A stretch of 64,000 nt of DNA from Epiperipatus broadwayi. Lineage: Eukaryota; Onychophora; Udeonychophora; Euonychophora; Peripatidae. The notes below the pieces were generated by a model that worked only from the letters and a program-made list of their open reading frames with translations, was not told the origin of the DNA and made no database searches. Every line of letters starts with the position of its first letter. The first letter of the stretch is position 1. A program made the translations under genes and the position numbers. The stretch lies in NCBI GenBank assembly GCA_028023455.1, contig JAQFVV010006724.1, positions 250,001 to 314,000 of the forward strand, read 5' to 3'. Shown piece by piece: positions 25,985-36,728 of the stretch.

Positions 25985-26068
25985 AGAAGGGATTCAAACC
26001 CGGTACATGTGAAAGGTTATTAGATATAACCGTGTCTAGATTCAGATAATCTAGTGGCGCCCTGCTAG
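25985..26068 (-). promoter_or_regulatory. tRNA-like B box; possible SINE fragment
   Basis: On -, CCGGGTTTGAATCCC (26003-25989) is one base from the B-box consensus GGTTCGAATCC, with self-complementary flanks like a T-arm. It is preceded by GGTCTAGCAGGGCGCC near 26069. A CTAGTGGCGC block just inside is shared with 45064-45073 on the other strand. It suggests a tRNA-derived SINE, decayed. Confidence 0.4.
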
Positions 26069-26439
26069 ACCATATTCACTTAGTATTTGTTTAAACATGC
26101 ACTTAACATCAAACCAAGAAATGAAAGTGGATAAAACCTACTGCCTGTATACCTGAGTTATAATAATTTACTTAATATCTTGATATTTGGACTCCTTTAC
26201 TTATGATCATTCTATGGACAACTCAGGTATGGTAATATATATATTTTTTGATTCATTTAATATGTTACAATATATATATATATATATGAATACTACTATA
26301 TAATGTAGTAGGTTAAACAGTTAGATTGAACAAGTTGACTGTTTCAACATGTTATTTATTAGAACCAACTTTTCTTGAGTAAGTTTGTTTTTAGTAAGGC
26401 ACTCCTGGCGGTTTTCACTTGTATATCCAACAGATTTAT

Positions 26440-27060
26440 TTTTTCAGCACATTTTCTCTTAATGGCTGATTTTTTTTTACAGTTTCTGCATCATTGATCT
26501 TTATAAACACATTCAGTGGACCTATGTTTCATTTTTCCACAGCAGAAATACTTAATATTGCTTTGAGTTTTCTGCATTGTGTTAATTTGCTGGGGTGCAC
26601 TTCCTTCCAAATTATCGACCTTGGCTATTTTATAGGGATCGCTATCCACTAATTTGATGGCTGCAAATTCTTTTGCTTGCATAGCCATGAGCTCATGGGC
26701 TATTCCAAGCTTGATAGCTTACTTGTAGTTGATGGCACTGTCTGGCAATAACTGTTGTCTCAAGGCATCACTGGTCATACCATGTAGAAATTGTTCAATC
26801 AGTGCTTCCTCGAGGTATGATTCATAGACATAGTTCTTGGCCACTTCTTGCAGAGCCATATCAAATTCCTGAGTACAATTATTCTTTTCTTTTTCCTAAA
26901 ATGGAGTCTGGCAATGTATCTAGACTCACAAGGGTTGAAGTACTCTACTAATTTTTTTTTGAGATGCTGAAATGTTAGTTATTCTGGGAATTTAGATTCA
27001 ACCAGTCTGTTAGCATCTGAATCACAGCTTTCCCCACATAGCACAATAATTTGCAGTTTT
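26440..27060 (-). pseudogene. Ty3/Gypsy gag remnant with degenerate zinc knuckles
   Basis: Read on -, the stretch LVESKFPE, FNPCESRYIARLHF, CTQEFDMALQEVAKNYVY and LIEQFLHGMTSDALRQQLL fits the retrotransposon gag (capsid-like) domain of Ty3/Gypsy elements. After a stop near 26720 the frame 26688-26491 runs into a zinc knuckle reading YFCCGKMKHRSTEC, where the first Cys has become Tyr. A second knuckle follows as CRNC...C with the His replaced by Ala. Several stops and a frameshift near 26900 show it is dead. The protease remnant at 19.1-19.8 kb lies on the same strand downstream and could belong to the same family. Confidence 0.7.
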
Positions 27061-27818
27061 AATTTTGTTGTCTTTTATTCTATTAATGATCAGGAGTTTC
27101 TCAATTTGTTGGATAAAAAATGTAAAAAAAGTTTGTCTTGTATTAATTTTTTTAAATATTTGAAATTTTTTATTAGTCATACTTTATTTGCTTATTTTTT
27201 TAATGTGAATTTTAAAGTAATTTTTTCTTGTTGCTATGCTTTTATGCAAATTCTGAAAATTATAGACCCTATTCCCATTTTTCAAGGTAAGTTAAATCTA
27301 TTTTTGTGCGATTTTCTTAATGTGGGTTTTCTGTGAAACCTATCTACTACATAAAACGAGACCCAGGTGTATTTAATTAATTAAAGTTTTTCTTTTTCAG
27401 ATAGTTCTAATCAGGAATCTAATCTGTATTTTCCAATGGCATTTAATTAAATTTTCTATAGGACTATTTGATATTTAATCAGAGTCACTGATCTTTACAT
27501 TAATTTCACCTAATTAGTTCATAGAATTTTTATATATCCATTGTGATTATACACACACATGTTTAATTTAGCTTAAACATTTTCATGTCTTTTCCTGTTT
27601 CAATAAAAATACATGTTTGATCAGATTTTTCTAATGCATGTGTATTTAGCAATAACCTATCAAAATATTTTAGTGTCATGCTTGATTACTATTGATTTAT
27701 AATAAATGTACCAAATTTGAATTATATCAAATATAAATATATTAAACTTTGATTTTAAAATTTTACTCTAACTTCAATAAAAGCACTTAATTAAAACAAA
27801 TTATTAAACAATATATAT

Positions 27819-27950
27819 ATATCATCATCATCATCATTATCAACCATTATCAATCCACTGCAGGATGAAGATCTCTCCAAGTTTAATCCATCTTCTCCGA
27901 TCTTTAGCTTCTCTTCTCCACATCACCCCTACACATTTTCTTATTTCATT
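27819..27950 (-). mobile_element. 5'-truncated RTE LINE tail, minus orientation
   Basis: The reverse complement reads GTGGAGAAGAGAAGCTAAAG, CGGAGAAGATGGATTAAAC, CCTGCAGTGGATTGATAAT and ends in a GAT-triplet run. This is almost the same sequence as the last 120 bases of the RTE at 34660-34781, in the opposite orientation. It encodes the last residues (IKLGEIFILQWIDN) and the 3' tail only, a classic 5'-truncated insertion. It shows that the ATC triplets here are an RTE 3' terminus rather than an independent microsatellite. Confidence 0.85.
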
Positions 27951-27961
27951 TTTTTTTTTTT

Positions 27962-28243
27962 TTAATACAAAACAGTGGATGGATTAAATTAAAAAAAAAA
28001 AGTATCTCAAATTTAAAATAAGATGTTACCACATTAATAATTTTCAATGACATGCATGATAGAATTATATATATATATATATATAATTCTATCATGCATG
28101 TCATTGAAAATTATTAATGTGGATGTTTATATATATATAATTCTATCATGCATGTCATTGAAAATTATTAATGTGGTAACATCTTATTTTAAATTTGAGA
28201 TACTTTTTTTTTTAAATTTAATCCATCCACTGTTTTGTATTTA
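27962..28243. repeat. ~280-bp near-perfect palindrome with partial arm duplication
   Basis: AATACAAAACAGTGGATGGAT to TGATAGAATTATATATATAT on the left pairs with its inverted complement ending ATCCATCCACTGTTTTGTATT on the right. The centre is a TA run at about 28067-28084. The inner part of the right arm (TTCTATCATGCATGTCATTG, through TATTAATGTGG) occurs twice, at 28087 and 28140, so the right arm has an extra tandem piece. The + frame 28047-28244 is a by-product. Confidence 0.9.
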
Positions 28244-28400
28244 AAAAGCAATTTCTAATTTATCAAAAATATTTTAGTGTCATATTGCATCTCAAGTAAT
28301 TTATATCATATGTATCAGATTTGAACAAATTTTATTGAATATTCAATCTTAATTTTAAAATATTATCCTAACATAAGTAAAAGTGTTTACAAGTAAACAA

Positions 28401-31335
28401 CCAAACCAAGAAACAAAAATTGTAACTTAAATAAAAACATTTAAAGATAAGAAAATTTTTCACATAATTTTCACATTATTATTTTTGATTATTTTTATCT
28501 AAGCCTATGATTAATAGAATGAAACAATTTTTTGTCATTAACTTTCAAGTTGTTTAAATAATTGGCTTTAAAGTCATAGCTTTTTTAATCACATTAATTA
28601 TTTCAACTTAGAAAACATGTACTGATGCTATTTCTTTATAAATATCTTTTGATTTTTTTTTCCTTAAAATTATCACACTATAATTTTTAAGTATATTTTA
28701 AATGTTTAATGTGCATGTACTTTGTACACATTTAAACGTATAAATATTTAATATAGTTTACATTCTAGTATGTTTATGCATCTATTTATGTATGTGTGTT
28801 TGCATAAAAGAATTCACATAAATTTACTTTGTTAATGTTTGTGCAATTTTTTTTTTACTTATTCATGCAATTTCATTATTTTTGGGCTGAATAAAGCAAT
28901 AAGAATAAAAACTTTTAAAATTGAAATTATATATATATATAGTAACCATTAGTTTCTTCTCTGGAGAACTTCAGTATAACATTAATTTTTACATAATCTA
29001 AGAAGAAATTTTTTTTATCAAAAATGTTAAGTTAAATAAATGTTGGTATTTTGTTTTTAGAATAAAAACATCGTAAATCCCAAATCTATAACGTATAAAT
29101 AAAAGTATGTTTACATTTTTCGAAAATTACAATGTATAAGTATAGAGAGGGAAAGGGTGTGATTGTCTTGCACACATTATAAGACTAAAACAATTAATTA
29201 AGAACATAATAAAAATAAAATTAAATCAACGATATTGTAAAAGTTGATATCACCAGAATAAAATTTTAACTTGCTAATTCTAGTGATTGTTTAGTATTTA
29301 GTTATATGGAGAGATAGCTCTTCAAATTTCAAAAAGATTATAAAATCAGTCTAATGTTAATTAAAGTAACAATAAGTACATTGCTAGTAATTGGTAATTA
29401 TTTATGCGTGCATGCATGGGTGTATGTAATTTTAATTATACAGAAAATCTTAAGGTTTTATCCATCATATAGTATAACAGTTGATAGTGTCTTGAGAGGG
29501 ATATTATATAATCCTACTTTTAAATGAACCCATTATTATTTTCACTCATAAATCTTCAAACAAAATTTAATCTATTCATTTTTATTAAAGTAACTTTTTA
29601 TAACAGTTTCCACTATTTTTTTTTTACTTGTTTTTTGTTGTTATTGTTGTTCAGAGCAGGAAAAATCTCCCAAGAACATGTGGGAAAGAAGTTTTAATGA
29701 ATAATTAGTGTTCAGACAAAAATTGAATAAATCAATTAAAATTTAATATTGGGGGTCAATGGATAAACAGATAAATCAGAAGATTAATTGATGGATAGAT
29801 TTAATAAAACTAAGCTCATATTAGAGCTAGATGTCTTCTCTAAAATCTTGTGCCCAGTGAGCACACACAAATCGTCTGACTAAAATTATTAATTTTTATT
29901 TAAAAAGTGTATATGTGGTGCCAAAATTTTTACCAATCTACAAGAAAATGCATACACCATGCTAAAGTCAACGTGTTCAATTTGGAAGCTTGAATCTAGT
30001 CTCAGGTGCAGACTTTTGTTGTAACTTATCTTTTATTAAATAATTTAATAAGTACATTTGGATGGATCATTATACTACAAACTCTTCTTAATGTTAATCT
30101 TATTTGGAATGAGTCATTTTTAATATTTGAATATTTAATTTTATTACAGACTTTCCTAATATTTTATACTAGGTTCAAATATTTAATTTTTAATACTGGA
30201 ATAAATAGATTATAAAAGAATAAAAGGCTGAAAGAGTAAGAATAATAAATGCCAATTTATGTCTACTTTATATTTAATTCAAGTCATAATAGAGTTAAAA
30301 GAATAACTTGTACTCACTGTAATGATGATTCTCCGAGTAAACCTTTGAGTTCTCATGAGAGAATAATTATAGAATTAACTTTAAAAATTCTAGTCCTAGT
30401 GGTTAGCACAGCTGCCTTCCAAGCCCGGGTTCGCTTCCTGGTTAATGCACTTGACACATAAAAAAACAAAACAATTCTTTTTAATAAATGCGATGAACAA
30501 AGAAGTCTAAATAAAAATTTATTTAAAGTATTACCAATGTAAATATAGTGAGCATCTGAACTTTTGAAATATTTTCAATGTAATAAATTGTGCTGGAAGT
30601 TTATATAAATGAATTTAAGATATTATTATAAGCGTCTAGGATAAATATAATCTTGAAATAATGGAAATTAAAATTAAAGATAACCTACTGCTGAAATAAT
30701 AAAAATTGAATTTGTATCAGAAAAATCCCTTAGGAAAGAATTAATATAAGAAATGTAGGAATTAATGTGCTATATTGTGAAAATCCGCATTTTAAAGTAG
30801 CTATGAGATTGAATGTGTTTTAACTTCGATTGTTGCACCAAATAAACGTTAATATTTTGGATAGCTTCAATGATATTCTACCATGGCCATGCATGCATTT
30901 TATTCTATATTTTGTCATTTAAAAATAATATATGTCTTTTCTTCGGACAATTTACACTTTGTGGGAGGATAATTGCTAGCATCCCCAGTGGACCAAGAAA
31001 GAGACAATGCGTAAAATTTTTATTATTATATTTATTATTGCATTATATTGTATTTGTTAATAGGTTAGTTAAGAGTTTAAAAAGTTTGGACCCCATATTT
31101 AATCTCACTAAAGTTAACAAATAATTTGGTATTTTCTTGTATTACCAATGCTAGGGAAGTATGATGTATGAATGGGTTTACAAGATATAGTTATGCTAAT
31201 AATTTAAATTAATATTTTTACGTTTATTTAATTTTTCATATTTCGTATTTTATTGCTATGCTCGTGAGGGTGTGAGTTATTTAAAATGTGTATTTAAAAT
31301 GAAATGATGCCTATTTCTTAGCCTAGAAAATTATT
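28401..31335. other. AT-rich non-coding sequence
   Basis: No gene is supported. Frames at 30006-30215, 30249-30461 and 30870-31124 lack motifs. The one at 30249 overlaps the SINE-like motif at 30396. Confidence 0.5.
30396..30438 (+). promoter_or_regulatory. tRNA-like A/B-box pair, SINE relic
   Basis: CTAGTGGTTAGC resembles the A box of tRNA genes and GGTTCGCTTCC the B box, but they are closer together than in an intact tRNA, so part of the middle is lost. The local GC content is far above the surroundings, as expected of an inserted tRNA-derived element. Confidence 0.45.
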
Positions 31336-31340
31336 TTAAG

Positions 31341-31481
31341 TAAAATACTTTCAGATAAAATTATTTAATCGTGAGAAAGTTAAGTGCCATCTTAACTGTT
31401 TGAACTGGTAAAACTATGCTCACCGCAACAAACAAAGGTCATTTGCACTCTTACATAGCATAAAAAGGGTATCATATTATT
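31341..31481. repeat. Left inverted repeat around the RTE insertion
   Basis: TAAAATACTTTCAGATAAAA to AAAAGGGTATCATATTAT is the reverse complement of 34820-34960 at roughly nine bases in ten, for example CTTACATAGCATAAAAAGGG against CCCTTTTTATGCTATGTAAG. Together they frame a 3.3-kb interior that is almost wholly the RTE LINE. Confidence 0.88.
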
Positions 31482-31945
31482 AGTCTGGCTGCAGAAAGGA
31501 GTTTGCTATTAACTGAAAGGAGACCCTTTGATTCCTCTTGGAGGCCTTAAAGGAACCGAGCAGGGCAAATTCCTAATGTCCATTCCATACGTTCTTGTCG
31601 TTGCAGCTGTTGTTACTATGTGATTATTCATATAGTATACGAACGTGGATGGGCTGCTCACCAACACACATTAGCCAGTGTGGTGAGTTTATTGGCTTTT
31701 TACCTCTGAGTTTAAGATCAAGAAACACCATGGTCTTTCTTCTCAGTGCCTGATAAGGCACAATGAATGTTTGTGTAAATGATAAATATTTTTCCAATAC
31801 ATATATACAATTATGACAGACAAAAATAAAGCATGGCCCTTATTCCCAGGAGGCTGTAACGTCACCAACCAAGGCAGCGGTTGATGGCCGAAGGCGGAGG
31901 GTGCAAAGAATCCCCTGATTGCGGACCCAGGCTGCCATTTGATGA

Positions 31946-33122
31946 CGACTTTATTTAGGTACTTACAACTGCAGATCACTTTCAAGTGAAGGAAGATTGC
32001 AAGAATTAGAAGAACTGTCTTATATTAAATGGGACATTATTGGACTTTGTGAAGTTAGAAGAAAAGGTGAAGAAACAATTGATTTAAAAAGTGAACATAT
32101 ACTCTATTATAAAGTCACACGTATTGGAAATACAAGTGGAGTAAGATTCATTATAAATAAAAAGTGGAAGAACAATATTGTGGAGATTGATGGTGTATTG
32201 GACAGAGTGGCAAGATTAGTTATACAACTTAATAGTAGATACCAAATGCAGATAATTCAGGTTTATGCCCCAATAAGTTCTCATAGTGATGAAGTTGTAG
32301 AAGATTTTTATATGGATGTACAAAAGGCTTTTGATCAGAGTAAACAACATTTTAAAATTGTTATGGGAGACTTTAATGCTAGAATTGGTAGACAAATGAA
32401 AGATGAAATTGCTGTAGGTAATTTTGGTTATGGTAATAGAAATGAGAGAGGACATAGACTTGTGGAGTTTACAGAAAAAGAAAAACTTTATATTATGAAT
32501 TCATTTTTTGAGAAAAATGTTAAAAGGAAATGGACATGGAAGCATCCAAATGAAGGTACAGTAGAATTGGATTATATTTTGACTAACAGAAAATACATAT
32601 TTCAAGATTGTAATGTTTTTAATAAATTTAACACAGAAAGTGATCATTGATTAGTAGGGTGTAAGTTACATGTTAATGTAAAACTAGAGAGACAAAAATT
32701 ATTAAGAAAAACAATATTTACAGTTGATATTCCTAATCTTCAGAAACATTCTAATGAATTTAAATTAGAACTTACAAATAGGTTTCAAGTGTTAGGAGAT
32801 TTTGAACATGATTCAGATTTGAATGAAATTAATATGAAAATAACTGATACACTTTTAAAAACTGCAACAAAGATAGCTGGTAGAAAAAAGCAGCAATTGA
32901 CTAATAAAATTTCTACTGAGACTAGAGGATTTATGAAGAAAAGAAGGAATATGAAGACATTTAAAAATGACGTATTAAAAAGAATTGAATATCTCGAATT
33001 TTGTAAAATGATACGGAAAAGAATTGAAAATGATATAAGGAAGTATAACTGTGAAATAGCAAGGAAAGCTGTAGAAGAAAATAAAAGTCTCAAGAATATT
33101 AAACAACATTTTGTTTTATTGG
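31946..33122 (+). pseudogene. RTE ORF, 5' part: AP endonuclease
   Basis: The frame opens after a stop at 31943-31945, and the endonuclease starts at LGTYNCRSL (31955-31981). An in-frame ATG is missing; the only nearby ATG, at 31942, is in another frame, so the 5' end may hold a further small lesion. Motifs follow in order: GLCEVRRKG near 32042 (catalytic Glu), VYAP near 32262, MGDFNARIG at 32363, ELDYILTNR near 32566 and SDH at 32639-32647. The next codon is TGA where most relatives have Arg, which is what a C-to-T change at a CpG (CGA to TGA) would give. After it the same frame stays open to 33145. The endonuclease nicks target DNA to prime reverse transcription; this copy would stop right after its catalytic His. 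Confidence 0.85.
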
Positions 33123-34767
33123 TAGGAAATTTATATCTGCAATAAGAAAAAAAGATGGAATTATTACTAAAAAGATAGATGACATCATGAAATTGGTAGA
33201 AGATTTTTATCAAGAATCATATAGTAATAAAGAACAAGTACCTTCTATTTCTATTACATCTTCTGAATTGCCCAGAATTTTAAATGAAGAAGTGAGACAT
33301 GCAATTAAATGTATGAAGAAAGGAAAGGCTCCAGTAAATTATGGAATTATAATTGATATATTAAAAGAAGCAGGTGAAGAAATAGAAACAATTTTAGCAA
33401 AGTTATATACCAAATATCTAAATGATAAAGATGTACCGGAAGATTGGAAGAATGCAGTAATAATATTAATATTTAAAAAAGGTGATAAAGAAGATATTAG
33501 AAATTACAGACCTATCAGCCTTTTATCAGTTTTATATAAAAAATTTACCAAAATAATTACAACTCGTCTACAGAGAACTTTGGATTTCCACCAACCAAGA
33601 GAACATGCTGGATTTAAAAGTGGTTTTAGTACAATAGATCATATCCAGGTATTGAGAGAAGTCATAGAAAGGACAAATGAATATGAGTTGTCATTATGTT
33701 TTGGATTTGTAGATTATGAAAAGGCATTCGATTCTATACACATTTCTTCAGTGATTAAAGCATTGGATCATCAAGGTATAGATCCAGGATATTGTCATAT
33801 TTTAAAGAATATTTATAAAAATGCAACAGCAACAATTAGATTACATAATGATACTGGAAAAATCAACATTGAGAAAGGTGTAAGACAAGGTGATTCCATA
33901 TCTCCAAAACTTTTTACAGCAGTGCTGCAAGAAGTATTTTGTGGATTAAAATGGGAAACTAAAGGAGTGAAAGTAAATGAAGAGTATTTAAGTCATTTAG
34001 ATTTCGCAGATGATGTAGTTGTTTTTGCAAATAATGCTTCAGAGCTGCAGGAAATGTTGCAGGAGTTAGCAGATGAAAGTAGAAAAGAAGGACTAAAGAT
34101 AAATATTAAAAAGACTAAAGTAATGTTTAATCGATTTGCTCAAAATATGAAAATAAAGATTGATTATGAAGAATTAGAAGAAGTTAACAGTTATAAATAC
34201 CTTGGTCAGATTATTAATACAGATGGAAACATAATGGAGGAAATTAATCATAGAATTAAACTTGGTTGGAGTGTTTTTGATAGAAATAACTTGATACTAA
34301 AAGAAAATATGCCTATTTGTTTGAAAAGGATGGTTTTTAACAAATGTGTTTTACCAGTTCTTACTTATGGATCTGAGACTTGGACACTTAATAGAAGAGC
34401 AATACAGAGACTTCAGACCACTCAAAGGAGTATGGAGAGATGTATGTTGGGAGTAACAAGAAGAGATCGAAAACGCAATGTATGGGTAAAACAACAAACA
34501 GGTGTTACTGACCTTATTGAAAAAATTAAAAGATTGAAATGGAATTGGGCTGGACATATTGCTAGAAGAGATGATAATAGATGGACAATTGAAATTTTAA
34601 ACTGGATTCCAAGAGATTGTAAAAGACCCAGAAAGAGACCACATGTGAGATGGATGGATGAAATAAGAAAAGGTGCAGGGGTGTTGTGGAGAAGAGAAGC
34701 TAAAGATCGGAGAAGATGGATTAAACTTGGAGAGACCTTCATCCTGCAGTGGATTGATAATAGTTGA
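33121..34767 (+). CDS. RTE ORF, 3' part: reverse transcriptase (frame +1 relative to endonuclease part)
   Basis: From GRKFISAIRKKDG at 33121 the frame is open for nearly 550 codons (first ATG at 33187). Fingers and palm motifs are complete: NYRPISLLSVLYKKFTK, HAGFKSGFSTIDH, FVDYEKAFDS, EKGVRQGDSISPKLF and the catalytic FADD at 34003-34014. The C-terminal part keeps the RTE-type WAGHIARRDDNRW and RWMDEIRK blocks and ends at a TGA just before the GAT run. It copies the element's RNA at the nicked target. No stop or key-residue loss is visible here, but without the endonuclease frame the full protein is not made. The frameshift near 33110-33122 is a net gain of 1 or loss of 2 bases. Confidence 0.9.
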   Translation, partial: GRKFISAIRKKDGIITKKIDDIMKLVEDFYQESYSNKEQVPSISITSSELPRILNEEVRHAIKCMKKGKAPVNYGIIIDILKEAGEEIETILAKLYTKYLNDKDVPEDWKNAVIILIFKKGDKEDIRNYRPISLLSVLYKKFTKIITTRLQRTLDFHQPREHAGFKSGFSTIDHIQVLREVIERTNEYELSLCFGFVDYEKAFDSIHISSVIKALDHQGIDPGYCHILKNIYKNATATIRLHNDTGKINIEKGVRQGDSISPKLFTAVLQEVFCGLKWETKGVKVNEEYLSHLDFADDVVVFANNASELQEMLQELADESRKEGLKINIKKTKVMFNRFAQNMKIKIDYEELEEVNSYKYLGQIINTDGNIMEEINHRIKLGWSVFDRNNLILKENMPICLKRMVFNKCVLPVLTYGSETWTLNRRAIQRLQTTQRSMERCMLGVTRRDRKRNVWVKQQTGVTDLIEKIKRLKWNWAGHIARRDDNRWTIEILNWIPRDCKRPRKRPHVRWMDEIRKGAGVLWRREAKDRRRWIKLGETFILQWIDNS

Positions 34768-34819
34768 TGATGATGATGATTATTAGTCTATTACAACAGA
34801 CTAATCAGTTTATGCATCA

Positions 34820-34960
34820 ATAATATGATACCCTTTTTATGCTATGTAAGAGTGCAAATGACCTTTGTTTGTTGCAGTGAGCATAGTTTTACCAGCTCAA
34901 AGAGTTAAGATGGCACTTAACTCTCTCACAATTAAATAATTTTTATCTGAAAGTATTTTA
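34820..34960. repeat. Right inverted repeat around the RTE insertion
   Basis: Inverted complement of 31341-31481. Just inside, TTAGTCT...AGACTAA at 34783-34805 forms a small hairpin, and the arm holds a ~15-bp insertion (CAGTTTATGCATCAA) relative to the left one. Confidence 0.88.
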
Positions 34961-36600
34961 GGACATCGGGATGTGATCTTTATGGTTGTAGTTTGCGGTG
35001 TTCTTAACATATCTCTTATATATGTGCAGAGACGAGTTGCTCACATACTTTAGCCTCAGGAAGAAGGCAAACTCTTAGGGCTATGCTAGCACCAAGAAGT
35101 TATTATTATTAACTTATTCTCTCTTACGAATGCAACACTTTTATCATTACCCAGGAATGTATGATAATTTCGTGTTTATTGCTTGTTAGGTCATTGCATA
35201 CTAGTGAAAAGTAGTTATTTGTTTAAGGTCAACATCTTATATCATATTCATAATTGATGTATTGAGTGGCTAAGCTTTGCTCTAGCTTGAGGTGAGAACC
35301 GATCTTTATTGAATTCAGGCAAGTAATACGCATCATACCAGGTTTATGCAGAAGCAGGTCATTGCTGGACTGGTAAAAAAGGGACACTAAACTCACATTG
35401 GGTTATGGCAATAGATACGCGTATGTGTGCAGTGATGTAAGTATTAAAGTATATTACATAATTATTAAATGGAATTTGAATACTAAGTTATGGTAATAAT
35501 AGTTCGTTAAATGGGTATAAATTTAAAAATTAGAAAGTTAAAGTATTTTTTTATTGCATTTAATAACTTAAGTATTTGGAAAATATAAAATGTCTCAATA
35601 AACTAAATAAAATATTACATTAAGTTTTATGGGATTGAAGCTAATTAATAGGGTTAGCAATAATGGGATTTTACATATGTTACTAAAGCACCGCTTCAAA
35701 TGTAACCAAATAAATATTCAAAGATGTGTTAGCGGTCAAAATAACTATAAATTACTATATTGTAGAATATTGATTGGTCCCAAAACTATTTGTAACAAAG
35801 ATTATTACTGGGACAAGTTATGTATTTGCTTCCTTTAGTTTATACTATCATTGTAGCCAGTGCAGATCCCCATTGTGAATAATTTTAATTGTATCACATA
35901 TTTTCCTTGATTTGGGATCGCTACAATAGTAACTTGGAGTGTAGTTTTTCTTTTCTGTTATATTGTTGTTTAATAAATATTTGTTGTATTAAAATTTAAA
36001 CTTGTGACTGGTGTCTTAATGTTTTGGAGTGTCCAGAGCTACACAATATCTTAACATCACAATACCAGAGTTTCATAATATTGACAGAATTATAATATCT
36101 ATAAACTTATTATAGTCATTAATACTTGAGATGTAACAGAGTAGAGTTAACCGAAATAACTCGTATTTCTAGTACTGATTGACCATAAAATATCTTTATT
36201 AATTTTACTGCTAAAATAAAGTAATCCATTTTCACTTCGTAATATTTAAAGATTTAAATTAATGGCATATCTTTAAATTGTTTATAATCACTTGGAAAAC
36301 AGATGAGAGAATGGTTTAATTATAAAATTATTATTTGGTTTTCAGTTCGTTGCTTTCCCACTAATATTACTGAATGGACATAAAATCCTTTCTTCACTCT
36401 TGATATTTGGATGCATTGCCAGTTAATCCAACTATATTCGAAATTTATTATAATAATCATTTTATTAGTTAAGTCGTTAAAATATCATATTTATTAGTAT
36501 CTATTGTTGTAGATATAATAAACACATACATACTTACCCATTCTTTTTAAATTCATATAAAGATATAATAAAAGACAAATGACCCCCCCAAGATGCATTT
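34961..36600. other. Non-coding sequence with possible LTR-like end
   Basis: No gene. Around 35965-36055 the order TTAATAAATATTT, an A/T stretch, CTTGTGACTGGTGTC and finally AACATCACAA resembles the R/U5 part of an LTR, but no matching left end or partner was found. The frame 35629-35838 has no motif. Confidence 0.4.
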
Positions 36601-36612
36601 CATGCTGAATCA

Positions 36613-36728
36613 GCACTCATCAGTTGGCCCAGGTCACTATCTCTTATATATATATATATATGTGTGTGTGCACTCATCAGTTGGCCCAGGTCACTATCTC
36701 TTATATATATGTGTGTGTGTGTGTGTGT
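36613..36728. repeat. 57-bp tandem duplication with TA/TG microsatellite
   Basis: GCACTCATCAGTTGGCCCAG with the following CACTATCTCTTATATATA and TG run occurs at 36613 and 36670. Both copies end in the same microsatellite type, suggesting the duplication used it. Confidence 0.92.

Larger units (their letters stand above)
27659..28400. repeat. ~140-bp direct repeats flanking a palindrome
   Basis: ATCAAAATATTTTAGTGTCAT with the following ~130 bp at 27659-27810 recurs, diverged, at 28260-28400 (TATCAAAAATATTTTAGTGT and then the AATTTTAAAATATTATCCTA block). The two copies bracket the RTE tail and the palindrome described below. Confidence 0.65.
31490..34785 (+). mobile_element. Young RTE-clade LINE, nearly full length
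   Basis: A single-ORF non-LTR element with a 5' region (about 31490-31945, GC-richer than the flanks, containing TGTAACGTCACCAACCAAGG and GCAGCGGTTGATGGCCGAAG), an AP endonuclease, a reverse transcriptase and a C-terminal basic domain, ending in (GAT)n with no poly-A, typical of RTE elements. Only two lesions break the ORF, a TGA at 32648 and a frameshift near 33110-33122, so it inserted recently. The exact 5' end is not visible. The element sits inside an inverted-repeat pair. A truncated second copy is at 27819-27950. Confidence 0.85.

Noticed and set aside
30870-31124. Possible internal exon around 30958-31012
   Set aside because: A GC-richer stretch followed by GTAAAA looks like a donor, but no convincing acceptor or paralogue exists in the window.
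32216-32455. Minus-strand frame in the endonuclease part of the RTE
   Set aside because: Antisense shadow with no motif.
34422-34742. Minus-strand frame inside the RTE
   Set aside because: Shadow of the reverse transcriptase frame on the other strand.
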